From: Pseudomonas sp. DTU12.3
Lineage (GTDB): Bacteria > Pseudomonadota > Gammaproteobacteria > Pseudomonadales > Pseudomonadaceae
Assembly (NCBI RefSeq): GCF_004124275.1
Contig: NZ_CP027218.1
Coordinates: forward strand, 5,229,001 to 5,293,000
Length of the DNA stretch: 64,000 bases
Direction of reading: 5' to 3'
Below are positions 35,923 through 44,227 of this stretch, piece by piece. Under the pieces are notes generated by a model. That model was not told the DNA's origin, searched no databases, and saw only the letters and a list, made by a program, of their open reading frames with translations. A program made the position numbers and the translations under genes. How positions within the stretch are numbered: the stretch's first letter is position 1; each line of letters opens with the position of its first letter.

Positions 35923-36677
35923 TGCTCCGACAGGTATTGCTGATATTCCGGCGTACCGGGATAGAGTCGTTTTAATTGCAGGCCGTAACTGGCGGCCTTG
36001 TCGCGATCTTCAAACACTTTTGCCAGCCGAACGCCGAGCAATAGACTACGTGCATTTTGTTCGGTTAGCAGGCTGAAACGGTCGTAATAGTCACGTGCGG
36101 GCACATAATGCCTGTCTTCGAAGGACAACTCAGCCATTTCCAGCAAGGCACGTGGCTGCTGGCGGTTCAAACGCAGGGCCTTTTCCAGCTGTTGCTGCGC
36201 CAGATCACGCTGCCCCAGCTTCGAAGCTGTCATGCCGAGGTTCTCGAACACGCGCGAACGCTCAGGATACAGGGTATCGGCGGCGGCCTGTTCAAAACGC
36301 TCGTAGGCTTCCTTGTAACGCTGTTCTTCGTAGAGAAAACTGCCGTAGTTATTGAGGATGCGCGCATCGGCGGGACGGGAAGACAAGGCTTTGCGAAAAT
36401 GCTCGTCAGCAAGTGCTGGCTCCATTTCGGCCTGAAACACCAGCCCGAGGGCCGCGTTGGCGTCGGGATCGGAGCTGTCCAGCTCCAGCGCTTTCTTCAG
36501 TGGAACCTTGGCCCGCTCGGTCATGCCTTGCTGCAAGTATCCCAGCCCCAGCTGCACATAGGCAGCCCGCGCTTCATCGCGGCCCTTGCTGGTCTTCATC
36601 GGGTTGTAGTCACCCGACAGGACACAACCAGCACACAGGCTGGCCAACAGCAACAGCAGCGCAAAGCGCAGGGACAT
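35919..36677 (-). CDS. pilW: Type IV pilus biogenesis lipoprotein PilW (PilF)
   Basis: A 252-residue lipoprotein with lipobox LCAGC at the N-terminus and about six TPR motifs (for example AYVQLGLGYLQQGMTERAKV and ARILNNYGSFLYEEQRYKEA). It is the pilotin that brings PilQ secretin to the outer membrane; P. aeruginosa calls it PilF. It overlaps rodZ by 4 bp and follows rlmN by 12 bp. No other pil genes are nearby, which is usual for this locus. Confidence 0.93.
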   Translation of the reverse strand: MSLRFALLLLLASLCAGCVLSGDYNPMKTSKGRDEARAAYVQLGLGYLQQGMTERAKVPLKKALELDSSDPDANAALGLVFQAEMEPALADEHFRKALSSRPADARILNNYGSFLYEEQRYKEAYERFEQAAADTLYPERSRVFENLGMTASKLGQRDLAQQQLEKALRLNRQQPRALLEMAELSFEDRHYVPARDYYDRFSLLTEQNARSLLLGVRLAKVFEDRDKAASYGLQLKRLYPGTPEYQQYLSEQ

Positions 36678-36689
36678 AGAGATCCTCTC

Positions 36690-37838
36690 TTAGTTAGTGT
36701 TCGCGGCGTTCTGTGCCAGATCGCTGTCGGCGTTCAACTCACGCACGGCGATGTAACGTTCGCTGCGACGGGTGCGATCCAGCACCTGCCCTACCAATTG
36801 ACCACATGCGGCGTCGATGTCTTCACCTCGGGTGGTGCGGACAGTGACGTTGAAACCGGCCTGATGCAACTGATCCTGGAAACGACGGATCGCGTTGTTG
36901 CTCGGACGCTCGTACCCGGAATGCGGGAACGGGTTGAACGGAATCAGGTTGATCTTGCACGGAATGTTCTTCAGCAACTCGACCATCTCGACGGCGTGTT
37001 CAACCTTGTCGTTGATGTCTTTGAGCAAGGTGTACTCGATGGTCAGCACACGCTTCTCGCCCAGAGACGACATGTAGCGCTGGCACGACTCGAGCAGCAT
37101 CTTAAGCGGATATTTCTTGTTGATCGGCACCAATTGGTTACGCAATGCGTCATTCGGTGCGTGCAGGGACAACGCCAGGGAGACGTCGATGTGCTTGGCC
37201 AGCTCATCGATCATCGGCACCACGCCCGAAGTGGACAGGGTTACGCGGCGCTTGGAAATCCCGTAGCCGAGGTCATCCATCATCAGATGCATGGCGGCGA
37301 CGACGTTGTCGAAGTTCAGCAGCGGCTCACCCATGCCCATCATCACCACGTTGGTGATGGCACGGTCGACGGTTGCCGGGACACTGCCGAAAGATTTGTT
37401 GGCAATCCACACCTGGCCGATGACTTCGGCGGCGGTGAGGTTGCTATTGAAGCCTTGCTTGCCGGTGGAGCAGAAACTGCAATCAAGGGCACAGCCTGCC
37501 TGGGACGAAACGCACAAAGTGCCGCGCTTGCCCTGCGGAATGTACACGGTCTCGACGCAGCTGCCGGACGCCACACGCACCACCCACTTACGGGTGCCGT
37601 CGGTGGAAATGTCCTCGCTGACCACTTCCGGACCACGGACCTCAGCAATGACCTTGAGCTTGTCGCGCAAGGCCTTGCTGACGTTCGTCATGGCGTCGAA
37701 ATCATCGACACCAAAGTGGTGAATCCATTTCATTACCTGACCGGCACGGAAACGCTTCTCCCCGATTGAGTCGAAGAATTTTTCCATTTCCTGTTGAGTC
37801 AGACCCAGCAGGTTGGTTTTTACAGTCGATGTAGTCAT
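36690..37838 (-). CDS. rlmN: Dual-specificity RNA methyltransferase RlmN
   Basis: A 382-residue radical SAM enzyme that makes 2-methyladenosine at A2503 of 23S rRNA and A37 of some tRNAs. The cluster motif CxxxCxxC is in GCALDCSFCSTGKQG. The second catalytic Cys is near the C-terminus in VTVRTTRGEDIDAACGQL. VVMMGMGEPLLNFDNV and SLALSLHAPNDALR are family landmarks. It is followed by pilW and preceded by ndk, all on the minus strand. Confidence 0.97.
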   Translation of the reverse strand: MTTSTVKTNLLGLTQQEMEKFFDSIGEKRFRAGQVMKWIHHFGVDDFDAMTNVSKALRDKLKVIAEVRGPEVVSEDISTDGTRKWVVRVASGSCVETVYIPQGKRGTLCVSSQAGCALDCSFCSTGKQGFNSNLTAAEVIGQVWIANKSFGSVPATVDRAITNVVMMGMGEPLLNFDNVVAAMHLMMDDLGYGISKRRVTLSTSGVVPMIDELAKHIDVSLALSLHAPNDALRNQLVPINKKYPLKMLLESCQRYMSSLGEKRVLTIEYTLLKDINDKVEHAVEMVELLKNIPCKINLIPFNPFPHSGYERPSNNAIRRFQDQLHQAGFNVTVRTTRGEDIDAACGQLVGQVLDRTRRSERYIAVRELNADSDLAQNAANTN

Positions 37839-37866
37839 GGATTCACCTTCACTCTTAAGCCAATGC

Positions 37867-38292
37867 TTAGCGAGTGGTTACTTCAGTAGCTGCGAAGAAG
37901 TACGAGATTTCACGAGCAGCTGCGGCTTCGGAGTCCGAACCGTGAACAGCGTTGGCGTCGATGGAATCAGCGAAATCAGCGCGGATGGTGCCGGCAGCAG
38001 CTTCTTTAGGGTTGGTAGCGCCCATCAGCTCACGGTTCAGAGCGATAGCGTTTTCGCCTTCCAGAACCTGAACAACGACAGGACCGGAGATCATGAAAGC
38101 AACCAGGTCGCCGAAGAAGCCACGAGCGCTGTGCTCAGCGTAGAAGCCTTCAGCTTCAGCTTTGGACAGTTGCTTCAGTTTCGAAGCTACAACGCGCAGG
38201 CCGGCTTTTTCGAAACGAGTGGTGATTTCGCCGATGACGTTTTTTGCAACAGCGTCAGGCTTGATGATGGAGAAAGTGCGTTGAACAGCCAT
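37867..38292 (-). CDS. ndk: Nucleoside diphosphate kinase
   Basis: A 141-residue enzyme that balances NTP pools by transferring phosphate through a phospho-histidine. The catalytic His lies in NAVHGSDSEAAAAREISYFF near residue 117. The N-terminus MAVQRTFSIIKPDAVAKNVI is standard. The ATG at 38292 is preceded by TGGAG. A hairpin after iscX suggests that ndk begins its own transcript. Confidence 0.97.
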   Translation of the reverse strand: MAVQRTFSIIKPDAVAKNVIGEITTRFEKAGLRVVASKLKQLSKAEAEGFYAEHSARGFFGDLVAFMISGPVVVQVLEGENAIALNRELMGATNPKEAAAGTIRADFADSIDANAVHGSDSEAAAAREISYFFAATEVTTR

Positions 38293-38319
38293 GGTGTAAC
38301 TCCAGAAACGGTAATTTGC

Positions 38320-38350
38320 GAAAAATTAAACCCGCGAATTATACGCGGGT
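38320..38350 (-). terminator. Hairpin between iscX and ndk carrying a TATAAT in its loop
   Basis: Minus strand AACCCGCG-TATAATT-CGCGGGTT is followed by TAATTTTT. It looks like a terminator for the isc operon, and the loop holds a perfect -10 element that might start ndk transcription, although no strong -35 is visible. Confidence 0.55.
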
Positions 38351-38379
38351 TCTTGGGTATTGCCTAACCTGCGAGACGA

Positions 38380-38580
38380 TCAGTCCAATTCTTTGGCCCA
38401 GAGCTCCTGAACCGCTTCCAGCACCTTCTCGCCGACACGGCCAGAAGTGCTATCAAAGTCAGGCAGATCAAGGATCATCTGCTGCAGACGGACAAAACCT
38501 ACAGAATATGGATCGACGCCGGCATGGGCCTCGGCCAGTTCTTCTGCAATACGTTGAACATCATTCCAACCGTAGCTCAT
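38380..38580 (-). CDS. iscX: Fe-S assembly protein IscX
   Basis: A 66-residue acidic protein (MSYGWNDVQRIAEELAEAHA start; PDFDSTSGRVGEKVLEAVQE). IscX binds IscS and iron and modulates cluster assembly rate. It is the last gene of the isc operon, 14 bp after fdx, as in E. coli. Length and order are canonical. Confidence 0.95.
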   Translation of the reverse strand: MSYGWNDVQRIAEELAEAHAGVDPYSVGFVRLQQMILDLPDFDSTSGRVGEKVLEAVQELWAKELD

Positions 38581-38594
38581 GACAGTCTTACCAG

Positions 38595-38936
38595 TCAGTG
38601 CGGCGCTTCAGCCGCATGGTTAAGCGAATATTTCGGAATTTCGACGGTGATGTCTTCTTCACCAACGATAGCCTGACAGGCCAGACGCGATTGCGCTTCC
38701 AGACCCCAGGCACGATCGAGGAAGTCTTCTTCCAATTCGTCAGCCTCTTCCATCGAGTCGAAACCCTCGCGGATGATGCAGTGGCAGGTGGTGCAAGCGC
38801 AGACGCCGCCGCAGGCGCTTTCCATCTCGATGTGGTGTTCATGGGCCAGTTCGAGAATCGATGTGCCGGGCGCAGCCTCGACCACCATGCCTTCAGGGCA
38901 GAACTTCTCGTGGGGCAGAAAAATGACCTGCGGCAT
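38595..38936 (-). CDS. fdx: ISC-type 2Fe-2S ferredoxin
   Basis: A 113-residue adrenodoxin-type ferredoxin that supplies electrons during Fe-S cluster assembly. Cluster cysteines lie in CGGVCACTTCHCII, with a further Cys near the end (SRLACQAIVGEED). Its ATG overlaps the hscA stop by one base. Confidence 0.96.
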   Translation of the reverse strand: MPQVIFLPHEKFCPEGMVVEAAPGTSILELAHEHHIEMESACGGVCACTTCHCIIREGFDSMEEADELEEDFLDRAWGLEAQSRLACQAIVGEEDITVEIPKYSLNHAAEAPH

Positions 38937-40801
38937 CAGATATCCTCGATTTCATTCAGATTGCGCCCCGACAGAGCGGCTTTCACCGTCAGATCCATGC
39001 GGCGGGCAGCAAAAGCATCGGTCACTTGCGACAGACGCTTGGTCTGCTGCTCGATGGCGTAACCATCGGTACCTTTCATCAGTTCGGCCAGCTCCTGCAG
39101 CTGCAGGTCGATGACCATGCGCTCTTCGGCGTCGAGCAAACGCTCGCCATCAACCTCCAGAGCGCCCTGCACCGCTTCGATCAAGCGCTGGGCATCGACT
39201 TGCTGCTCACGCAAAACGCGGGCGACTTTATCGTCATTGGCGTGCTGGAACGAATCTTTGAGCATTTTGGCGATTTCGCCGTCGGTCAGACCGTAGGATG
39301 GCTTGACCTGAATGCTCGCCTCAACGCCCGAACCCAGCTCCCGGGCGGAAACACTGAGCAGACCGTCGGCATCGACCTGGAAGGTCACACGAATCTTCGC
39401 TGCACCGGCCACCATCGCTGGAATGCCACGCAATTCGAAGCGCGCCAGCGAACGGCAGTCACTGATCAGCTCGCGCTCACCCTGCAGAACGTGGATCGCC
39501 ATGGCTGACTGGCCGTCTTTGTACGTAGTGAAATCCTGTGCGCGAGCGACGGGGATGGTGGTGTTGCGCGGAATCACCTTCTCCATCAAGCCACCCATGG
39601 TTTCCAGCCCCAGGGACAGCGGAATCACGTCGAGCAGCAGCAGTTCGCCGCCATCGCGCTTGTTGCCAGCCAGTGTATCGGCCTGGATCGCGGCACCGAT
39701 GGCCACCACTTGATCCGGGTCGATTTCAGTCAGAGGCTGACGACCAAAGGCTTCGGCAACAGCTTCGCGAACACGCGACACGCGAGTCGAACCGCCAACC
39801 ATCACCACAGCATGTACGTCGTCCAGCTCGATGCCGGAATCGCGCACGGCGCGACGGCAAGCCTTCAGGCTGCGCGCGACCATTGGCTCGATCAGCGCAT
39901 CGAACGCTTCACGGGTCAGCGGTGCTTTCCAGTCGCCGTAGGCCACTTCAACGCTGGCCGAGTCGGTCAGCGCTTCTTTGGCCGCGCAAGCGGTTTGCAG
40001 CAAATTGCGTTGTGCGCCCGGATCGAGATCGGCGGACAGGCCCGCACTCTCGATGATCCAGCCGGCAATCGCGTGATCGAAGTCATCGCCGCCCAGCGCG
40101 CTGTCGCCGCCAGTGGCCAGAACCTCGAAAACACCGCCAGTCAGACGCAAAATCGAAATATCGAAGGTACCGCCGCCCAGGTCATAAATCGCGACCAGGC
40201 CTTCAGCGTGCTGATCCAGACCGTACGCCACAGCGGCTGCGGTCGGCTCATTGAGCAGACGCAGCACGTTCAGCCCGGCGAGTTTTGCCGCATCTTTGGT
40301 GGCTTGACGCTGAGCATCGTCGAAGTAGGCCGGAACGGTAATCACCGCGCCAACCAGTTCGCCGCCCAACGTCGCTTCAGCGCGCTGACGCAGCACCTTG
40401 AGGATATCGGCGGAGACTTCGACCGGGCTTTTCGGGCCTTGCACGGTGTCGATGAACGGCATGTGCGATTCGCCACCGACAAAGCGGTATGGCAGTTGCT
40501 CACCCAATTGCTTGACGTCGGACAGACCACGACCCATCAAGCGCTTGACCGACAGCACGGTGTTCAAAGGATCGGAGGCGGCAGCCAGCTTGGCCGACTC
40601 GCCGACTTCAACGCGATCAGCGTGATAACGCACAGCGGACGGCAGGATGACCTGCCCGCTTGCGTCGGCCAACGGCTCGGAAAGACCACTGCGCAACGCA
40701 GCGACCAGCGAATTGGTAGTACCCAAGTCGATCCCCACAGCCAGACGACGCTGGTGCGGTTGAGGACTTTGGCCGGGTTCGGCGATCTGCAGTAGGGCCA
40801 T
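38936..40801 (-). CDS. hscA: Fe-S cluster assembly Hsp70 chaperone HscA
   Basis: A 621-residue specialised DnaK homologue that, with HscB, drives cluster transfer from IscU. The ATPase domain has VGIDLGTTNSLVA and AIYDLGGGTFDISILRL; the substrate domain begins near 390 (LLLDVIPLSLGLETMGGLME). The start at 40801 gives MALLQIAEPGQSPQPHQRRL, normal for Pseudomonas. It follows hscB by 51 bp and overlaps fdx by one base. Confidence 0.97.
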   Translation of the reverse strand: MALLQIAEPGQSPQPHQRRLAVGIDLGTTNSLVAALRSGLSEPLADASGQVILPSAVRYHADRVEVGESAKLAAASDPLNTVLSVKRLMGRGLSDVKQLGEQLPYRFVGGESHMPFIDTVQGPKSPVEVSADILKVLRQRAEATLGGELVGAVITVPAYFDDAQRQATKDAAKLAGLNVLRLLNEPTAAAVAYGLDQHAEGLVAIYDLGGGTFDISILRLTGGVFEVLATGGDSALGGDDFDHAIAGWIIESAGLSADLDPGAQRNLLQTACAAKEALTDSASVEVAYGDWKAPLTREAFDALIEPMVARSLKACRRAVRDSGIELDDVHAVVMVGGSTRVSRVREAVAEAFGRQPLTEIDPDQVVAIGAAIQADTLAGNKRDGGELLLLDVIPLSLGLETMGGLMEKVIPRNTTIPVARAQDFTTYKDGQSAMAIHVLQGERELISDCRSLARFELRGIPAMVAGAAKIRVTFQVDADGLLSVSARELGSGVEASIQVKPSYGLTDGEIAKMLKDSFQHANDDKVARVLREQQVDAQRLIEAVQGALEVDGERLLDAEERMVIDLQLQELAELMKGTDGYAIEQQTKRLSQVTDAFAARRMDLTVKAALSGRNLNEIEDI

Positions 40802-40852
40802 CGTGATCAGGACTTATCTGTATATCAGGCGTGCGACCGGAGCGGCACTGGG

Positions 40853-41374
40853 TTAATCGTCGAGGCGCTCTTCTAACTGGCGCACTTCGTAGGTGAGCTT
40901 GTCGAGGAACTGCATGCGCCGCATCAGGCGTTCGGCCTGTTCGCGTTGCGCCGCATCATTCCAACAGGCTGCGAAGCTTTCGTTGAGTTCTTCCTGAGCC
41001 ACTTTCAAGCGCCGCTTGAACACCGCGACACCGTCGAGGTCGGCACTGTCCTGGAGGTCTTCAAGCTCTTCGCGCCATTGCATCTGCTGCAGAAGAAACT
41101 CGGGATCATGGACAGTGACTTCCATCGGCACTTCATGCCCGCTGATGGTCAGCAGGTAGCGTGCGCGCTGGGCCGGACTCTTGAGCGTCTGATAGGCGTC
41201 GTTGAGGCGTGCAGACTGCTCGAGTGCCGTCCGCTGCTCACGCTCGGAAGCGTCGGCAAAGCGGTCAGGATGAACGCCGCGCGCCAACTCACGATAGCGC
41301 GTGGCCAACTGCTCGAGATCCAGACGGAAACTCGGTTGCAGCTCGAATAAAGCGAAATGACAAGGAATACCCAC
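40853..41374 (-). CDS. hscB: Fe-S cluster co-chaperone HscB
   Basis: A 173-residue J-domain protein that presents IscU to HscA. The J-domain HPD motif is in ARGVHPDRFADASE. The C-terminal three-helix IscU-binding domain spans about 95-173. The GTG at 41374 gives MGIPCHFALFELQPSFRLD, the usual N-terminus, with a GAGG site overlapping the iscA stop; the ATG at 41413 lies inside iscA and is unlikely. Confidence 0.95.
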   Translation of the reverse strand: MGIPCHFALFELQPSFRLDLEQLATRYRELARGVHPDRFADASEREQRTALEQSARLNDAYQTLKSPAQRARYLLTISGHEVPMEVTVHDPEFLLQQMQWREELEDLQDSADLDGVAVFKRRLKVAQEELNESFAACWNDAAQREQAERLMRRMQFLDKLTYEVRQLEERLDD

Positions 41375-41382
41375 GACAAGCC

Positions 41383-41706
41383 TCAGATGTTGAAGCTTTC
41401 GCCGCAGCCACATTCACCGCGTACGTTGGGGTTGTTGAACTTGAAGCCTTCGTTCAACCCTTCCTTGACGAAATCGAGCTCGGTGCCGTCCAGGTAGGCG
41501 AGGCTTTTCGGGTCGATGATCACTTTTTCGCCGTGACTCTCGAACACCTGATCCTCTGCAACCACCTCGTCGACAAACTCCAGCACGTAGGCAAGGCCGG
41601 AACAGCCTGTGGTGCGAACACCCAGACGAATCCCTTCACCTTTGCCGCGCCCGTCGAGGGAGCGCCGCACGTGTCGAGCAGCCGCTTCTGTCATGCTGAT
41701 AGCCAT
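41383..41706 (-). CDS. iscA: A-type Fe-S carrier IscA
   Basis: A 107-residue A-type carrier with the three metal-binding cysteines in TTGCSGLAY and RGECGCGESFNI. It delivers clusters to 4Fe-4S targets. The ATG at 41706 (MAISMTEAAARHV) follows AAGGAG; the frame to 41730 has no ribosome site. Position between iscU and hscB is canonical. Confidence 0.96.
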   Translation of the reverse strand: MAISMTEAAARHVRRSLDGRGKGEGIRLGVRTTGCSGLAYVLEFVDEVVAEDQVFESHGEKVIIDPKSLAYLDGTELDFVKEGLNEGFKFNNPNVRGECGCGESFNI

Positions 41707-41740
41707 CGGTGACTCCTTACTCGTCGCCAAATCCAGAAAG

Positions 41741-42127
41741 TCAGATCAAGCCTTTCTTCTGCTTGTAATCGCGAACAGCCGCTTTGATAGCGTCTTCAGC
41801 CAGTACCGAGCAGTGAATTTTCACTGGTGGCAGGGCCAGTTCTTCGGCCAGCTGAGTGTTCTTGATGGTTTCTGCTTCGTCCAGGGTCTTGCCCTTCATC
41901 CACTCGGTGGCGAGGGAGCTGGAAGCGATAGCCGAACCGCAGCCGTAGGTCTTGAACTTGGCATCTTCGATAATGCCGGCGTCGTTGACCTTGATTTGCA
42001 GACGCATTACGTCGCCGCATGCCGGAGCGCCGACCATGCCGGTGCCGACATCAGGATCTTCCGCGTTCATCTTGCCGACGTTGCGCGGGTTTTCGTAGTG
42101 GTCGATGACCTTTTCGCTGTAAGCCAT
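41741..42127 (-). CDS. iscU: Fe-S cluster scaffold IscU
   Basis: A 128-residue scaffold on which 2Fe-2S clusters are built. Ligand cysteines are in GAPACGDVMRL, KTYGCGSAIASSS and PVKIHCSVLAED, and the LPPVK motif read by HscA is present. The ATG at 42127 gives MAYSEKVIDHYENPRNVG, the standard start. About 100 bp separates it from iscS. Confidence 0.97.
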   Translation of the reverse strand: MAYSEKVIDHYENPRNVGKMNAEDPDVGTGMVGAPACGDVMRLQIKVNDAGIIEDAKFKTYGCGSAIASSSLATEWMKGKTLDEAETIKNTQLAEELALPPVKIHCSVLAEDAIKAAVRDYKQKKGLI

Positions 42128-42228
42128 GATTCTCAATCCTCACTCATCAGGGCCGCTCTTCAGACCCTGCAACTGCGCTGCGTAAACCGCCGCGTCGCTA
42201 CAGGATCTGTATCCGGCGGCTTCTATAT

Positions 42229-43443
42229 TTAGTGTGCCGCCCACTCGATTTTCGAGATATCGACGCCGTCTTTGTACATGTCCCACAGCGGCGACAGAGC
42301 GCGCAGCTTGGTAACGGCCTCGCAGACTTTCTGCGCGGCGTAGTCGATTTCTTCTTCGGTGGTGAAACGGCCGAAGGTGAAGCGGATCGAGCTGTGTGCC
42401 AGTTCGTCGTTGCGGCCCAGGGCGCGCAGCACGTACGAAGGCTCCAGCGACGCCGAAGTGCAGGCCGAACCGGACGAAACCGCCAGATCCTTGAGCGCCA
42501 TGATCAGCGACTCGCCTTCAACGTAGTTGAAGCTCAGGTTCAGGTTGTGCGGAACGCGGGCGGTCAGGCTGCCGTTGACGTACAGCTCTTCCAGATGCTC
42601 GACCTGCTTGTAGAAGCGGTCGCTCAACGCTTTGATACGAACGTTTTCGGCTGCCATGTCTTCTTTGGCTACACGGAACGCTTCGCCCATGCCGACGATC
42701 TGGTGAGTCGCCAGAGTACCGGAACGCATGCCACGCTCGTGACCGCCGCCGTGCATGGTCGCTTCGATGCGCACACGCGGCTTGCGGCTGACGTACAGCG
42801 CGCCGATGCCTTTAGGGCCGTAGGTTTTGTGGGCGGAGAACGACATCATGTCGACTTTCAGTTTCTGCAGGTCGATGTCGACCTTGCCAGTGGACTGAGC
42901 AGCGTCGACGTGGAACAGAATGCCCTTGGCGCGGAGCATCTCGCCGATCGCGGCGATGTCGTTGACGGTGCCGATTTCGTTGTTCACGTGCATCACGGAG
43001 ACCAGAATGGTGTCTTCGCGCAGTGCCGCTTCAATCATCGCCGGAGTGATCAGGCCGTCTTCAGTTGGCTCGAGGTAAGTCACTTCGAAACCTTCACGCT
43101 CCAGTTGGCGCATGGTGTCGAGGACAGCCTTGTGCTCAATCTTCGAGGTGATCAGGTGCTTGCCCTTGGAGCCATAGAAATGTGCCGCACCCTTGATTGC
43201 CAGGTTGTCGGACTCGGTAGCACCGGAGGTCCAGACGATTTCGCGCGGATCGGCGTTGACCAGATCGGCCACCTGACGACGGGCGTTTTCGACGGACTCT
43301 TCAGCTTTCCAGCCGAATACGTGGGAACGGGACGCCGGGTTACCGAAGTTTCCGTCAACCAGCAGGCATTCACTCATTTTTTGCGCAACGCGCGGATCGA
43401 CCGGGGTGGTCGCAGAGTAATCAAGGTAAATCGGCAATTTCAT
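42229..43443 (-). CDS. iscS: Cysteine desulfurase IscS
   Basis: A 404-residue PLP enzyme that supplies sulfur from cysteine for Fe-S clusters and tRNA thiolation. The PLP lysine is in SFSAHKTYGPKGIG and the persulfide Cys in SSGSACTSASLEPS. The C-terminus DGVDISKIEWAAH matches the IscS tail that contacts IscU. It lies 47 bp after iscR. Confidence 0.98.
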   Translation of the reverse strand: MKLPIYLDYSATTPVDPRVAQKMSECLLVDGNFGNPASRSHVFGWKAEESVENARRQVADLVNADPREIVWTSGATESDNLAIKGAAHFYGSKGKHLITSKIEHKAVLDTMRQLEREGFEVTYLEPTEDGLITPAMIEAALREDTILVSVMHVNNEIGTVNDIAAIGEMLRAKGILFHVDAAQSTGKVDIDLQKLKVDMMSFSAHKTYGPKGIGALYVSRKPRVRIEATMHGGGHERGMRSGTLATHQIVGMGEAFRVAKEDMAAENVRIKALSDRFYKQVEHLEELYVNGSLTARVPHNLNLSFNYVEGESLIMALKDLAVSSGSACTSASLEPSYVLRALGRNDELAHSSIRFTFGRFTTEEEIDYAAQKVCEAVTKLRALSPLWDMYKDGVDISKIEWAAH

Positions 43444-43490
43444 GGACTATCTCCTAAATCAGGGCTGGCGTGCCGCTAGCTCTTTGGCTG

Positions 43491-43982
43491 TCATTCGACG
43501 GCGGACGCTTCAATCTTGTCCAGGCGTGGCGCCTTGCTGTTGCAACGGCGCTGGTCCTGACGCTGGGCTACTTCTTGCACCTCACGGCGAGTTACAAGAT
43601 CAGCCAAGCTGATACCACTTAGAAATTCGTGAATCTGCAGGCTCAAATCGCACCACAGATGATGGGTCAGGCACGTGTCGCCGGAATGGCAATCGCCCTG
43701 GCCCTGGCATTTGGTCGCATCGACCGATTCGTTTACCGCATCGATCACCTGGGCGACCTGGATGCCCTGCATGTCGCGGGACAACTGATAGCCACCACCC
43801 GGACCGCGAACGCTGGAAACCAGGTTGCTGCGGCGCAGTTTGGCGAACAGCTGTTCGAGGTAGGACAGGGAGATGCCTTGGCGCTCGGAGATATCGGCCA
43901 GGGACACGGGCCCGTGCTGCGCGTGCAACGCCAAGTCAAGCATGGCGGTCACGGCGTATCGGCCTTTTGTAGTCAGTCGCAT
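43491..43982 (-). CDS. iscR: Fe-S cluster regulator IscR
   Basis: A 163-residue Rrf2-family repressor that senses 2Fe-2S status. The N-terminal winged HTH is MRLTTKGRYAVTAMLDLALH through about residue 65. The cluster ligands Cys92, Cys98, Cys104 and His107 fall at exactly the E. coli positions. The cluster-bound form represses the isc operon. It is first in the operon, with two IscR-like boxes in its own promoter. Confidence 0.97.
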   Translation of the reverse strand: MRLTTKGRYAVTAMLDLALHAQHGPVSLADISERQGISLSYLEQLFAKLRRSNLVSSVRGPGGGYQLSRDMQGIQVAQVIDAVNESVDATKCQGQGDCHSGDTCLTHHLWCDLSLQIHEFLSGISLADLVTRREVQEVAQRQDQRRCNSKAPRLDKIEASAVE

Positions 43983-44013
43983 GGACAGTTACCACGGAGT
44001 TCAGAATGGGGCG

Positions 44014-44042
44014 AGTATGCAATTCCCGAGTATTTAAGTCAA
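44014..44042 (-). promoter_or_regulatory. Sigma-70 promoter of the isc operon
   Basis: Minus strand TTGACT (44042-44037), a 17-bp spacer, then CATACT (44019-44014). The predicted start is about 25 bp upstream of iscR. The -35 lies inside the proximal IscR-like box. Confidence 0.7.
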
Positions 44043-44046
44043 CTTT
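44022..44046 (-). promoter_or_regulatory. Proximal IscR type 1-like box
   Basis: Minus strand AAAGTTGACTTAAATACTCG followed by GGAAT agrees with the E. coli type 1 IscR consensus (ATASYYGACTRWWWYAGTCR and RSTAT) at about 21 of 25 positions and overlaps the promoter, so cluster-bound IscR would block transcription. Confidence 0.7.
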
Positions 44047-44071
44047 AAGACCTAGTACTTTAGTCAGGATT
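44047..44071 (-). promoter_or_regulatory. Distal IscR type 1-like box
   Basis: Minus strand AATCCTGACTAAAGTACTAG followed by GTCTT matches the same consensus at about 16 of 25 positions and directly abuts the proximal box. Confidence 0.55.
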
Positions 44072-44139
44072 ACCCGCAAAAGAGCGCGCGAATGATAGCA
44101 GGCTCTGCGGCCTAATGGCACACCCGCTGACGGACGCCA

Positions 44140-44224
44140 CTGTAGGAGCTGCCGAAGGCTGCGATCTTTTGATTTTGCTCTTTACAAGATCAACAGATCG
44201 CAGCCTTCGGCAGCTCCTACAGGG
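44140..44224. repeat. Long inverted repeat, family B
   Basis: CTGTAGGAGCTGCCGAAGGC and the inverted GCCTTCGGCAGCTCCTACAG lie between the cysE stop codon and the isc promoter and may help end the cysE transcript. Confidence 0.85.
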
Positions 44225-44227
44225 GCG

